Of a stretch of DNA of 64,000 bases, positions 42,244 to 51,641 are shown in pieces (position 1 is the stretch's first letter; every line of letters begins with the position of its first letter). The stretch is taken from the NCBI GenBank assembly GCA_963817785.1, contig CAWFPL010000001.1, positions 77,160 through 141,159 of the forward strand, given 5' to 3'. Made by a program: the position numbers and the translations under genes. The notes beneath the pieces were generated by a model. It had not been told where the DNA came from. It was given only the letters and a program-made list of their open reading frames with translations, and did no database searches. The stretch is from JAKALD01 sp963817785 (GTDB taxonomy: Bacteria; Pseudomonadota; Gammaproteobacteria; Burkholderiales; SG8-39).

Positions 42244-45200
42244 ATGACCGACCTGTCCGATACCCAGAAGCTGGCCTACAAGGCCAGGCACAAGATCCGC
42301 TTCGTCACCGCCGCGAGCCTGTTCGACGGGCACGACGCGTCGATCAACATCATGCGCCGCATCCTGCAGGCTTCCGGCGCCGAGGTGATCCATCTGGGCC
42401 ACAACCGCTCGGTCGACGAGGTGGTGACCGCGGCGCTCGAGGAGGACGCGCAGGGCATCGCGGTGTCCTCCTACCAGGGCGGCCACATCGAGTATTTCAA
42501 GTACATGATCGACCTGCTGAAGGAGCGCGGCGCCGAGCACATCCGCGTGTTCGGCGGCGGCGGCGGGGTGATCGTGCCCGACGAGATCAAGGCCCTGCAG
42601 GACTACGGCATGGCGCGCGTCTACTCGCCCGAGGACGGGCAGAGGATGGGCCTGCAGGGCATGATCAACGACATGCTGGCGCGCTGCGACTTCGACCCGG
42701 CGCAGTACGCGCCGCGCGACCTCGAGGCGCTCGGGCGCGGCGACCGGCGCGCGCTCGCCCAGCTGATCACCGCGCTCGAGCTCGGCGCGGCCGACGCGCA
42801 GCTCAAACAAGCGATCCACGCCGCGGCCGCGGCGCATCGCGCGCCCGTGCTCGGCATCACCGGCACCGGCGGCGCCGGCAAGAGCTCGCTCACCGACGAG
42901 CTGGTGCGCCGCTTCCGGCTCGACCAGGACGACCGGCTCAGAATCGCGATCCTGGCGGTCGACCCGTCGCGCAGGAAGAGCGGCGGCGCGCTGCTCGGCG
43001 ACCGCATCCGCATGAACGCGATCCACGGCCCGAACGTGTTCATGCGCTCGCTCGCCACGCGCGCCTCGGGCGCGGAGATCGCCGCCTGCCTGCCGGAGGC
43101 GATCGCGTGCTGCCGCGCCGCGGGCTACGACCTGGTGATCGTCGAGACCTCCGGCATCGGCCAGGGCGACGCCGCGATCGTGCCGCACGTCGACGCCACG
43201 CTGTACGTCATGACGCCGGAGTACGGCGCCGCCAGCCAGCTGGAGAAGATCGACATGCTCGACTTCGCCGACTTCGTGGCGATCAACAAGTTCGACCGCA
43301 AGGGGGCGGAGGACGCGCTGCGCGACGTCAGGAAGCAGGTGCAGCGCAACCGCGAGGCGTTCCAGGCCGTGCCGGAGGACATGCCGGTGTACGGCACCAT
43401 CGCGGCGCGCTTCAACGACGACGGGGTCACGGCGCTTTACCAGGCGATCGTTGCGAAGCTCGCCGCAAAGGGCCTCGCGCTCGAGGCGGGTGCGCTACCG
43501 AAGGTCCAGGCGAAGGTCTCGTCGAGCGTGCACGTTGTGATACCTCCCCAGCGCCAGCGCTACCTGGCGGAGATCGCCGAATGCGTGCGCGGCTACCACC
43601 GGCACAGCGCCGGGCAGGCGCGGCTCGCTCGCGAGCGCCAGCAGCTGATCGCGGCGAAGGCGATGCTGCTCAAGGCGGGCAGGGAGGCGCGCGACCTCGA
43701 TCCGCTGATCGACGAGAAGAATTCGGCGCTCGACGCGCGCGAGAAGAAGCTGATCGAGATGTGGCCCGACACGGTGAAGGCGTACGCGGGCGACGAATAC
43801 GTGGTGAAGATCCGCGACCGCGAGATCCGCACCGCGCTCACCCACGCCTCGCTCTCGGGCACCCGGGTGCCGAAGGTGGCGCTGCCGAGGTTCGAGGACC
43901 ACGGCGAGATCCTGCGCTGGCAGCTGCGCGAGAACGTGCCGGGATCGTTTCCCTTCACCGCGGGGGTGTTCGCTTTCAGGCGCGAGAACGAGGACCCGAC
44001 GCGCATGTTCGCCGGCGAAGGCGACGCGTTGCGCACCAACAAGCGCTTCCACCTGCTGTCGCGGGACATGCCCGCCAAGCGCCTGTCGACCGCCTTCGAC
44101 TCGGTGACGCTGTACGGCTTCGAGCCCGACGAGCGCCCCGACATCTACGGCAAGGTGGGCAATTCGGGGGTGTCGATCGCCACGCTCGAGGACATGAAGG
44201 TGCTGTACTCGGGCTTCGACCTGTGCGCCCCGAACACCTCGGTGTCGATGACCATCAACGGCCCGGCGCCGACCCTCCTGGCGATGTTCTTCAACACCGC
44301 GATCGACCAGCAGATCGAGAAGTTCGAGAAGGAAAACGGCCGCCAGCCGACCGAGGACGAGGCGGCGAAGATCCGCGCATGGACGCTCGCCACGGCGCGC
44401 GGCACGGTGCAGGCCGACATCCTGAAGGAGGACCAGGGGCAGAACACCTGCATCTTCTCGACCGAGTTCTCGCTCAAGGTGATGGGCGACATCCAGGAGT
44501 ACTTCATCCACAACCAGGTGAGGAACTTCTACTCGGTGTCGATCTCCGGCTACCACATCGCCGAGGCGGGGGCCAACCCGATCAGCCAGCTCGCCTTCAC
44601 GCTCGCCAACGGCTTCACCTTCGTCGAGGCCTACCTCGCGCGCGGCATGCGCATCGACGACTTCGCGCCCAACCTGAGCTTCTTCTTCAGCTACGGCATG
44701 GACCCGGAGTACGCGGTGCTCGGGCGCGTGGCGCGCCGCATCTGGGCAGTGGCGATGCGCGAGCGCTACGGCGCGAACGAGCGCAGCCAGAAGCTCAAGT
44801 ACCACTCCCAGACCTCGGGGCGCTCGCTGCACGCGCAGGAGATCGCGTTCAACGACATCCGCACCACGCTGCAGGCGCTGATCGCGACCTACGACAACAC
44901 CAACTCGCTGCACACCAACGCCTACGACGAGGCGATCACCACGCCGACCGAGGAGTCGGTGCGCCGCGCCATGGCGATCCAGCTGATCCTCAACAAGGAG
45001 TGGGGCCTGGCGAAGAACGAGAACCCGAACCAGGGCAGCTTCGTGATCGAGGAGCTCACCGACCTGGTGGAACAGGCGGTGCTCAAGGAGTTCGAGGCGA
45101 TCGCGGCCCGCGGCGGGGTGCTGGGGGCGATGGAGACGGGCTACCAGCGCAGCAAGATCCAGGAGGAGTCGCTGTACTACGAGCAGCGCAAGCACGACGG

Positions 45201-45498
45201 CTCGTACCCGATCGTCGGCGTCAACACCTTCCGCAACCCGCACGGCGAGTCGATTCCCGCCAAGCTGGAGCTGATCCGCTCCACCGAGGCGGAAAAGCGC
45301 TCGCAGCTCAAGCGGCTGCGGGAATTCCACCGCAAGCACTCGAAGGCGGCGCCCGCGATGCTCGAGCGCCTCAGGCAGGCGGTGATCGCGGATCAGAACG
45401 TTTTCGCGGCGCTGATGGATGCGGTGCGCGTGTGCTCCCTCGGGCAGATCACGCAGGCGCTGTTCGAGGTCGGCGGCCAGTACCGGCGCAGCATGTAG
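42244..45498 (+). CDS. icmF: Fused isobutyryl-CoA mutase IcmF
   Basis: 1084 residues, the normal IcmF size. Order: B12-binding domain with the cobalt-ligand motif DGHDAS (His30), a MeaB-like G domain with P-loop ITGTGGAGKSS (205-215), and the large mutase barrel (FPFTAGVFAFRRENEDPTRM; SISGYHIAEAGANP). It interconverts isobutyryl-CoA and n-butyryl-CoA, and some members act on isovaleryl/pivalyl-CoA; the fused G protein guards cofactor integrity. A LiuR-type site lies upstream, linking it to branched-chain acid breakdown. Confidence 0.95.
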   Translation: MTDLSDTQKLAYKARHKIRFVTAASLFDGHDASINIMRRILQASGAEVIHLGHNRSVDEVVTAALEEDAQGIAVSSYQGGHIEYFKYMIDLLKERGAEHIRVFGGGGGVIVPDEIKALQDYGMARVYSPEDGQRMGLQGMINDMLARCDFDPAQYAPRDLEALGRGDRRALAQLITALELGAADAQLKQAIHAAAAAHRAPVLGITGTGGAGKSSLTDELVRRFRLDQDDRLRIAILAVDPSRRKSGGALLGDRIRMNAIHGPNVFMRSLATRASGAEIAACLPEAIACCRAAGYDLVIVETSGIGQGDAAIVPHVDATLYVMTPEYGAASQLEKIDMLDFADFVAINKFDRKGAEDALRDVRKQVQRNREAFQAVPEDMPVYGTIAARFNDDGVTALYQAIVAKLAAKGLALEAGALPKVQAKVSSSVHVVIPPQRQRYLAEIAECVRGYHRHSAGQARLARERQQLIAAKAMLLKAGREARDLDPLIDEKNSALDAREKKLIEMWPDTVKAYAGDEYVVKIRDREIRTALTHASLSGTRVPKVALPRFEDHGEILRWQLRENVPGSFPFTAGVFAFRRENEDPTRMFAGEGDALRTNKRFHLLSRDMPAKRLSTAFDSVTLYGFEPDERPDIYGKVGNSGVSIATLEDMKVLYSGFDLCAPNTSVSMTINGPAPTLLAMFFNTAIDQQIEKFEKENGRQPTEDEAAKIRAWTLATARGTVQADILKEDQGQNTCIFSTEFSLKVMGDIQEYFIHNQVRNFYSVSISGYHIAEAGANPISQLAFTLANGFTFVEAYLARGMRIDDFAPNLSFFFSYGMDPEYAVLGRVARRIWAVAMRERYGANERSQKLKYHSQTSGRSLHAQEIAFNDIRTTLQALIATYDNTNSLHTNAYDEAITTPTEESVRRAMAIQLILNKEWGLAKNENPNQGSFVIEELTDLVEQAVLKEFEAIAARGGVLGAMETGYQRSKIQEESLYYEQRKHDGSYPIVGVNTFRNPHGESIPAKLELIRSTEAEKRSQLKRLREFHRKHSKAAPAMLERLRQAVIADQNVFAALMDAVRVCSLGQITQALFEVGGQYRRSM

Positions 45499-45804
45499 CG
45501 CGGGCGGCCCCGGGCGGGGCGGAGACGAAGCGATGCGCAAGGAGTGGCACAACGGCCTGCCTGCGTTGGTCGCCGAGGGCGCCGAGGGCGCCGGGCGCTT
45601 TGCCGCCGGCAAGGGGCGGCACGGCGATGTCTGACGCCTACGAAAGCCGCTGTCGCCGCGCGGCGACGCGTGCGCGCAAACAACAGAATCACGCCGTATG
45701 TCAACCGGCGCGCCGCAGGATCGTTTACGCGTAGCATTTGTCTGAGATACTTCCGACACGCGTGCATCGGCGCTTCGATGCTGTCAAAAACGACAGGTGA
45801 GAGG
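45499..45804. other. Intergenic stretch between icmF and pal
   Basis: 306 bases. Two tiny overlapping frames are present: 45533-45634 (33 codons, GGAG before ATG) and 45627-45734 (35 codons, Arg-rich). I see no homology signal and leave them uncalled. The right part is less GC-rich and holds a plausible promoter for pal. CTGTC/GACAG arms at about 45781-45796 could form a small leader hairpin. Confidence 0.5.
45724..45751 (+). promoter_or_regulatory. Candidate sigma-70-type promoter of pal
   Basis: TTTACG and GATACT separated by 16 bp, about 54 bp before the lipoprotein start. Both hexamers match the consensus at four of six positions. Confidence 0.4.
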
Positions 45805-46335
45805 ATGAAAATCAAGAAGGTCGCAAATCTGGTCGCAGTCTCCATGGTGCTGGTGCTCGCCGCATGCGCGAGCCAGCAGGCGAAGCAGGCGCCGACTTCG
45901 GAGGCCACGCCCGCATCGACGCAACAACAGGGGGCGCAGAGCCAGGCGGTGGCGGGCCAGCCGGTGGCGATGAACCCGCTGAACGATCCGAACAACATCC
46001 TGTACAAGAAGAGCATCTACTACGCGTTCGACAAGTACAACATCCAGCCGCAGTACATGCCGATCGTCGGGGCGCACGCCGGCTACCTGAAGTCGCATCC
46101 CGAGGCGGCGGTGCGCATCGAGGGCAACTGCGACGAGCGCGGCAGCCGCGAGTACAACCTGGCGCTCGGCCAGCGGCGCGCCGACGGGGTGAAGAAGGCG
46201 ATGGAGTTGCTGGGCGCATCCGACAAGCAGATCGAGACCGTCAGCTGGGGCTCCGAGAAGCCGAAAGCCACCGGGCACGACGCGGCCGCCTGGGCGCAGA
46301 ACCGCCGCAGCGACATCATCTACACCCACGAGTAA
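45805..46335 (+). CDS. Pal/OmpA-family peptidoglycan-associated lipoprotein
   Basis: 176 residues. Lipoprotein signal with lipobox LAAC (MKIKKVANLVAVSMVLVLAAC), a Gln/Ala/Thr linker, then an OmpA-like domain: YYAFDKYNIQPQYM, IEGNCDERGSREYNLALGQR and RRSDIIY. The GNCDERGSREYN segment is the peptidoglycan-binding core of Pal. No tol genes are adjacent, so it could be a stand-alone Pal paralogue. GAGAGG precedes the ATG. Confidence 0.85.
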   Translation: MKIKKVANLVAVSMVLVLAACASQQAKQAPTSEATPASTQQQGAQSQAVAGQPVAMNPLNDPNNILYKKSIYYAFDKYNIQPQYMPIVGAHAGYLKSHPEAAVRIEGNCDERGSREYNLALGQRRADGVKKAMELLGASDKQIETVSWGSEKPKATGHDAAAWAQNRRSDIIYTHE

Positions 46336-46381
46336 TCCCTGCTGCGGGCAGGTCCGCCGGGCGTCGGCCGCCCGCGGGCCG

Positions 46382-46579
46382 TCAGCCCTTGCCCGCGGCC
46401 GCGCCGCCCGAGAGCCCCAGCGCCTCGCGGCGGCGCGGCAGCTCCGCCATCACCGCGTCGCGCTCGGCGTCGGTCATTTCGCTCCAGCGCGCGATCTCGT
46501 CGAGCGTGCGGCCGCAGCCGACGCACACGCCGCGCGGCAGGCTCATGTGGCAGATGTCGACGCAGGGCGACCTGATCAC
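46382..46579 (-). CDS. DUF1289-family small protein
   Basis: 65 residues. The N-terminus RSPCVDICHMSLPRGVCVGCGRT with four cysteines and the following DEIARWSEMTDAERDAVMAE are diagnostic of DUF1289. Function unknown; the cysteines may hold zinc or iron-sulfur. Its GTG start overlaps the HMG-CoA lyase stop by 4 bp, so it is the last member of the leucine operon. Confidence 0.85.
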   Translation of the reverse strand: MIRSPCVDICHMSLPRGVCVGCGRTLDEIARWSEMTDAERDAVMAELPRRREALGLSGGAAAGKG

Positions 46580-47499
46580 GCTGCGCTCGCCCGCGCGACT
46601 TTGGCCGCGAGGGCCCTGCCTGCTTTGGAGGTCGATTCGCGCCCGAGCACGTCGCAGATCCACCGCCCGATCTCCACCATCCGCGCCAGGTCGACGCCGG
46701 TGTCGATGCCGAGCCCGGCGAGCATGTAGAGCACGTCCTCGGTGGCGACGTTGCCCGAGGCGCCGGCCGCATAGGGGCAGCCCCCCAGGCCGGCGACCGA
46801 GGAGTCGAAAGTCGCGACCCCGAGCTCGAGCGAGGCGTAGATGTTGGCGAGCGCCTGGCCGTAGGTGTCGTGGTAATGCCCGGCGAGGCGCTCGAGCGGC
46901 ACGCGCCCGGCCACCGCCTCGAGCATCGCCTGCGTTTTGCGCGGCGTGCCTACGCCGATGGTGTCGCCGAGCGATACCTCGTAGCAGCCCATTTCGTAGA
47001 GCGCGCCGGCCACCGCGGCCACGCGGTGCGGCCTCACCTCGCCCTCGTACGGACAGCCGAGCGCACAGGACACGTAGCCGCGCAGCTTCATGCCGGCAGC
47101 GCGCGCGGCCTCCGCCACCGGGCGGAAGCGCTCCAGGCTCTCGGCGATCGAGCAGTTGATGTTCTTGCGCGAGAAGGCTTCGGAAGCCGCGCCGAAGATC
47201 GCCACCTCGGTGGCGCCCGCGGCCTGCGCCTCCTGGAAGCCCTTCAGGTTCGGCGTCAGCACCGGGTAGGATACGCCCGGCTTGCGGCGGATGCCCTCGA
47301 GCACCTCGGCGTGATCGGCCATCTGCGGGATCCACTTGGGCGACACGAAGGCGGTGGCCTCCACCGCGGCCAGGCCCGCGTCGGCGAGCCGCTCGATCAG
47401 CTCGATCTTCGCCCGCGTCGGCACTTCGGTCTTCTCGTTCTGCAGCCCGTCGCGCGGGCCCACCTCGACGATCCGGACCTTGTTCGGGAGCGGCGCCAT
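46576..47499 (-). CDS. mvaB: Hydroxymethylglutaryl-CoA lyase
   Basis: 307 residues. Start motif VRIVEVGPRDGLQNEK, catalytic-metal elements GHYHDTYGQALAN and the signature GLGGCPYAAGASGNVATED with the active-site Cys. It cleaves HMG-CoA to acetyl-CoA and acetoacetate, the last step of leucine breakdown. It follows the methylcrotonyl-CoA carboxylase alpha gene by 4 bp. Confidence 0.95.
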   Translation of the reverse strand: MAPLPNKVRIVEVGPRDGLQNEKTEVPTRAKIELIERLADAGLAAVEATAFVSPKWIPQMADHAEVLEGIRRKPGVSYPVLTPNLKGFQEAQAAGATEVAIFGAASEAFSRKNINCSIAESLERFRPVAEAARAAGMKLRGYVSCALGCPYEGEVRPHRVAAVAGALYEMGCYEVSLGDTIGVGTPRKTQAMLEAVAGRVPLERLAGHYHDTYGQALANIYASLELGVATFDSSVAGLGGCPYAAGASGNVATEDVLYMLAGLGIDTGVDLARMVEIGRWICDVLGRESTSKAGRALAAKVARASAA

Positions 47500-47503
47500 G
47501 TGG

Positions 47504-49516
47504 CTATTGCCCTCCCGTCGGCGCGCTGCCTTCGAAGCTGATGAGCTCGACGCCCTCGCTCACCTGCTCGCCGGCGGCGAAGTGCACTTCCTTGACCACA
47601 CCGTCGGCGGGCGCGGCGATCGTATGCTCCATCTTCATCGCCTCGAGGATCAGCAACGGCGTGCCCTTGGAGACCTTGGCGCCGGCCTCGACCAGCACCG
47701 CCATCACCTTGCCCGGCATCGGCGCGGTCAGCGTGCCGCTGCCGAGGTCCTCGTCCAGCCCCTCGAGCTCGCGGCGCAGCGTGAGCCTGTGGGCGCTGCC
47801 GCCGGTGAACACGTGCCAGTCGCCCCCGGCGCGCACGGCGCGCGCCTTGAAGGCGCAGCCGTCGAGCCTCACCAGCAGGCATCCGTCGGCAAGCTTCTCG
47901 CCCGCCAGCGCATGCTCGCGCTCGCCCACGCGCAGCCGGGTGCCCCCGGCGCGAAACTCCAGCGTGAGCGCATGCAGCGTCTCGCCCTCGGTGAACACGA
48001 AGCGGTGGTGCGAGTCCTGGTTCAGCCGCCAGCCGTCGACGCTGCGCCACGGCGAATGGGGGTCGCCCGAGGCGCGCGCGCGCTCGCGCGCCCCCTCCTC
48101 TTCGAGCAGCAGCTCGGCGAGCGCGACGGCGGCGAGCGCCTGCGCGGAAGCCGGCGTCGCCGGTGCGAACAGCTCCGCGCGGCAGCGCTCGATGAAGCCG
48201 GTGTCGAGCTCGGCGTCGGCAAACGCCCGGCTCGCCGCGAGCCGTCCGAGGAACGCGACGTTGGTCGCGACCCCGGCGATCTCCACCTCGGCGAGCGCGG
48301 CGCGCAGCCGCGCCAGTGCATTCGGGCGGTTTTCGCCCCACACGACCAGCTTGGCGATCATCGGGTCGTAGTACGGCGTGATGAGCGCGCCCGCCTCGAC
48401 GCCGGTGTCGATGCGCACCGAACCCGATTCGCGCGGGAACGCCAGGTGCGCGAGGCGCCCGGTGGCGGGCAGGAAGTCGCGCTCCGGGTCCTCGGCATAG
48501 ATGCGCGCCTCGATCGCGTGCCCGCTGATGTGCAGCGCCTCCTGCGGCAGCGGCAGCCGCTCGCCGGCGGCCACGCGCAACTGCCACTCGACCAGATCGA
48601 GCCCGGTGATCATCTCGGTCACCGGGTGCTCGACCTGCAGCCGGGTGTTCATCTCCATGAAGTAGAAGCGCCCGTCCTGCTGGGCGATGAACTCGACCGT
48701 GCCGGCGCCGACGTAGCCGATCGCCTTCGCGGCGGCGACCGCCGCGGCGCCCATGTCGCGGCGCCGGTCCTGCGTCATTCCCGGCGCGGGGGCCTCCTCG
48801 AGCACCTTCTGGTGGCGGCGCTGCACCGAGCAGTCGCGCTCGAACAGGTGCACCACCTCGCCGTGCGTATCGCCGAACACCTGGACCTCGATGTGCCGCG
48901 GGCGCTCGAGGTAGCGCTCGATCAGCACCCGCTCGTCGCCGAACGCCGAGCGCGCCTCGCGCCTGGCGGCTTCGAGCGCCGGCGCGAGCTCCACCGCCGA
49001 GCGCACCACGCGCATGCCCTTGCCGCCGCCGCCGGCCGACGGCTTGATCAGGACCGGAAAGCCGATGCGCGCGGCCTCCTTCGCGAGCAGCGCCGGTTCC
49101 TGGCTCGCACCGTGATAGCCCGGCACCAGCGGCACGCCGGTCTTTTCCATCAGCGTCTTGGCGGCCGACTTGTCGCCCATCGCCGCGATCGCCTCGGGCG
49201 TCGGGCCGATGAACACGAAGCCGGCATCGCGGCAGGCGCGCGCGAAGTTCGCGTTTTCCGCGAGGAAGCCGTAGCCGGGATGGATCGCCTCGGCACCGGA
49301 CTCGCGCGCCGCGGCGAGGATCGCGCCGGCGTCGAGGTAGCTCTCTCTGGCACTCGGCGGTCCGATGCGGCGCGCCTCGTCGGCGAGCTTCACGTGGCGC
49401 GCATCGCGGTCGGCGTCGGAATAGACCGCCACCGTGCGAATGCCCAGGCGGCGCGCGGTCGAGATGACCCGGCAGGCGATCTCGCCCCGGTTGGCGATCA
49501 GGATCTTGCGGAACAT
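47504..49516 (-). CDS. liuD: Methylcrotonyl-CoA carboxylase alpha subunit (biotin carboxylase + BCCP)
   Basis: 670 residues. Biotin carboxylase domain from MFRKILIANRGEIACRVI, glycine-rich ATP loop KPSAGGGGKGMRVV, EMNTRLQVEHPVTEM; C-terminal biotin carrier domain with LEAMKMEH, the Lys being biotinylated. It carboxylates biotin with bicarbonate and ATP for the beta subunit encoded just upstream. Identity as MCC rather than propionyl-CoA carboxylase rests on the operon context. Confidence 0.93.
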   Translation of the reverse strand: MFRKILIANRGEIACRVISTARRLGIRTVAVYSDADRDARHVKLADEARRIGPPSARESYLDAGAILAAARESGAEAIHPGYGFLAENANFARACRDAGFVFIGPTPEAIAAMGDKSAAKTLMEKTGVPLVPGYHGASQEPALLAKEAARIGFPVLIKPSAGGGGKGMRVVRSAVELAPALEAARREARSAFGDERVLIERYLERPRHIEVQVFGDTHGEVVHLFERDCSVQRRHQKVLEEAPAPGMTQDRRRDMGAAAVAAAKAIGYVGAGTVEFIAQQDGRFYFMEMNTRLQVEHPVTEMITGLDLVEWQLRVAAGERLPLPQEALHISGHAIEARIYAEDPERDFLPATGRLAHLAFPRESGSVRIDTGVEAGALITPYYDPMIAKLVVWGENRPNALARLRAALAEVEIAGVATNVAFLGRLAASRAFADAELDTGFIERCRAELFAPATPASAQALAAVALAELLLEEEGARERARASGDPHSPWRSVDGWRLNQDSHHRFVFTEGETLHALTLEFRAGGTRLRVGEREHALAGEKLADGCLLVRLDGCAFKARAVRAGGDWHVFTGGSAHRLTLRRELEGLDEDLGSGTLTAPMPGKVMAVLVEAGAKVSKGTPLLILEAMKMEHTIAAPADGVVKEVHFAAGEQVSEGVELISFEGSAPTGGQ

Positions 49517-49569
49517 TCCAGCCCGCTGCCTCGGCCTTGCGCTGCTCGACGATCGGGTCCCGGTCACGC

Positions 49570-51177
49570 TCACATCCTGAAGACGCCGAACCGGGTGTCC
49601 TCGAGCGGCGCGTTGAGCGAGGCCGAGATCGCGAGCCCGAGCAGCCGCCGCGTGTCCGCGGGATCGACCACGCCGTCGTCCCACAGCCGCGCGCTGGCGT
49701 AGTACGGGTGCCCCTGGCGCTCGTACTGCTCCCGGATCGGCTGGCGAAAGGCCTCCTCGTCCTCCCTGGACCAGCTGCCACCCTTGGCTTCGATGGCGTC
49801 GCGCCGCACCGTGGCGAGCACCGAGGCGGCCTGCTCGCCGCCCATGACGGAGATGCGCGCGTTCGGCCACATCCACAGGAAGCGCGGGCTGTAGGCGCGG
49901 CCGCACATGCCGTAGTTGCCGGCGCCGAACGAGCCGCCCAGGATGACGGTGAACTTGGGCACGCGCGCGGTGGCCACCGCGGTCACCATCTTGGCGCCGT
50001 CCCTGGCGATGCCGCCCGCCTCGTATTTCCTGCCCACCATGTAGCCGGTGATGTTCTGCAGGAAAAGCAGCGGGATGCCGCGCTGGCAGGCGAGCTCGAT
50101 GAAGTGCGCCACCTTGAGCGAGGACTCGGAGAACAGGATCCCGTTGTTGGCGACGATCGCGACCGGGTAGCCGTGCAGGTGGGCAAATCCGGTCACCACG
50201 GTGGTGCCGTAGTTCTGCTTGAACTCGTCGAGCTCCGAGCCGTCCACCACGCGCGCGATCACCTCGCGCACGTCGTAGGGCTTGCGCACGTCGGCCGGGA
50301 TCACGCCGTAGAGCTCCTCGGCCGGGTAGAGCGGCTCGCGCGGCTCGCGCAGCTGCAGGCCGACGCTCTTGCCGCGGTTGAGGTTCGCCACGATGCGGCG
50401 CGCGATGGCGAGCGCGTGCGCGTCGTTGAGCGCGTAGTGGTCGGCCACTCCGGACACGCGTGCGTGCACGTCGGCGCCGCCCAGCTCTTCCGGCGTCACC
50501 ACCTCGCCGGTTGCCGCCTTGACCAGCGGCGGCCCGCCGAGAAAGATCGTGCCCTGGTTGCGCACGATGATCGACTCCTCCGACATCGCCGGCACGTAGG
50601 CGCCGCCCGCGGTGCACGAGCCCATCACCACCGCGATCTGCGGGATGCCGGCCGCGGACATGTTGGCCTGGTTGTAGAAGATGCGGCCGAAATGCTCGCG
50701 ATCGGGGAACACCTCGTCCTGCGTCGGCAGGTTGGCGCCGCCGGAGTCGACGAGGTAGATGCAGGGCAGGCGGTTGTGCAGCGCGATTTCCTGCGCGCGC
50801 AGGTGCTTCTTCACCGTGAGCGGAAAGTAAGTGCCGCCCTTCACGGTGGCGTCGTTGGCGAGCACCACGCACTCGCGCCCGGACACGCGCCCGATCCCCG
50901 TGATGATGCCGGCGCCGGGCGCCTCGCCGCCGTACAGGCCGTAGGCGGCGAGCTGGCCGACCTCGAGGAAGGGCGAGCCCGGATCGAGCAGCGTGCTCAC
51001 GCGCTCGCGCGGCAGGAGCTTGCCGCGCGCCACGTGCTTCTCGCGCGCGCGCTCGTCCCCGCCGAGGGCGATCGCCGCCACCTTGTCGCGCAGGTCGGCG
51101 ACCAGCGCGCGCATGCGCTCGGCGTTGGCGCGGAACTCGGCCGCGCGCGGCTCGAGCTGGGATTTGATCGCCGGCAC
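49570..51177 (-). CDS. liuB: Methylcrotonyl-CoA carboxylase beta subunit
   Basis: 535 residues. Carboxyltransferase features: GGGEAPGAGIITGIGRV-like start of the N domain, VDSGGANLPTQDEVFPDREH (typical of MCC-beta), MGSCTAGGAYVPAMS and GGSFGAGNYGMCGRAYSP. It transfers CO2 from biotin to 3-methylcrotonyl-CoA. GTG 51177 is chosen, 5 bp after the rhodanese stop; it gives the family's usual length and N-terminus. Confidence 0.93.
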   Translation of the reverse strand: MPAIKSQLEPRAAEFRANAERMRALVADLRDKVAAIALGGDERAREKHVARGKLLPRERVSTLLDPGSPFLEVGQLAAYGLYGGEAPGAGIITGIGRVSGRECVVLANDATVKGGTYFPLTVKKHLRAQEIALHNRLPCIYLVDSGGANLPTQDEVFPDREHFGRIFYNQANMSAAGIPQIAVVMGSCTAGGAYVPAMSEESIIVRNQGTIFLGGPPLVKAATGEVVTPEELGGADVHARVSGVADHYALNDAHALAIARRIVANLNRGKSVGLQLREPREPLYPAEELYGVIPADVRKPYDVREVIARVVDGSELDEFKQNYGTTVVTGFAHLHGYPVAIVANNGILFSESSLKVAHFIELACQRGIPLLFLQNITGYMVGRKYEAGGIARDGAKMVTAVATARVPKFTVILGGSFGAGNYGMCGRAYSPRFLWMWPNARISVMGGEQAASVLATVRRDAIEAKGGSWSREDEEAFRQPIREQYERQGHPYYASARLWDDGVVDPADTRRLLGLAISASLNAPLEDTRFGVFRM

Positions 51178-51182
51178 CGGCT

Positions 51183-51596
51183 TCAGCCTTGCGGCTTGTT
51201 CGGCCTTTCGCCCACCGGCAGGCCGGCCTTCTTCCACTCGCCGAAGCCGCCTTCCAGGTGGAACACGTTCTCCAGCCCCATCTCGCCGAGCGCCGCGGCG
51301 GCGAGCGTCGCGCGCCAGTCGGCGGCGCAGTACAGCACGTACGCCTTGCCGTCTTCGAACACCGGCTTGTAGTAGGGGCTCTCGGGATCGACCCAGAATT
51401 CGAGCATGCCGCGCGGGGCGTGGAATGCGCCCGGGATCATGCCGTCGCGCTCGAGCTCGCGCACGTCGCGGATATCGACGAACACCGTGTCGGGGTCGGC
51501 CAGCCGAGCCTGGGCGTCCCGGGGCGCGATGCCGCGCGTGCGCGCGGCCGCCTCGTCGAGCAGCCGCTTGATCCCTTTTTTCAGTTTCAGTGCCAC
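51183..51596 (-). CDS. Single-domain rhodanese-like protein
   Basis: 137 residues. Rhodanese fold with IAPRDAQARLADPDTVFVD and DIRDVRELERDGMIPGAFHA; the active-site Cys sits in VLYCAADWRATLAA. The active loop is not the classical CRxGxR, so sulfurtransfer specificity is unknown. It lies inside the leucine operon between the acyl-CoA dehydrogenase and MCC-beta; why is unclear. Confidence 0.87.
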   Translation of the reverse strand: MALKLKKGIKRLLDEAAARTRGIAPRDAQARLADPDTVFVDIRDVRELERDGMIPGAFHAPRGMLEFWVDPESPYYKPVFEDGKAYVLYCAADWRATLAAAALGEMGLENVFHLEGGFGEWKKAGLPVGERPNKPQG

Positions 51597-51641
51597 TTCA
51601 TCATCCTCCCGTTGCGAGTCTGTTGTCGAGCCGATCGGGCG

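Noticed and set aside
45533..45734. Two tiny frames (33 and 35 codons) between icmF and pal
   Set aside because: The first has a ribosome-like GGAG, but neither shows a recognisable motif, and composition is like surrounding non-coding GC-rich DNA; not strong enough for a gene call.
46357..46382. GC-rich hairpin between pal and the DUF1289 gene as a bidirectional terminator
   Set aside because: A GGGCG/CGCCC stem exists but no T-tract follows on either strand, and such stems are frequent by chance in this GC-rich DNA.
47336..49702. 788-codon open frame on the plus strand
   Set aside because: It lies opposite the methylcrotonyl-CoA carboxylase alpha gene, has the Arg/His/Ala/Gly-rich composition of a GC-codon shadow and no domain. 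The minus-strand gene is beyond doubt.
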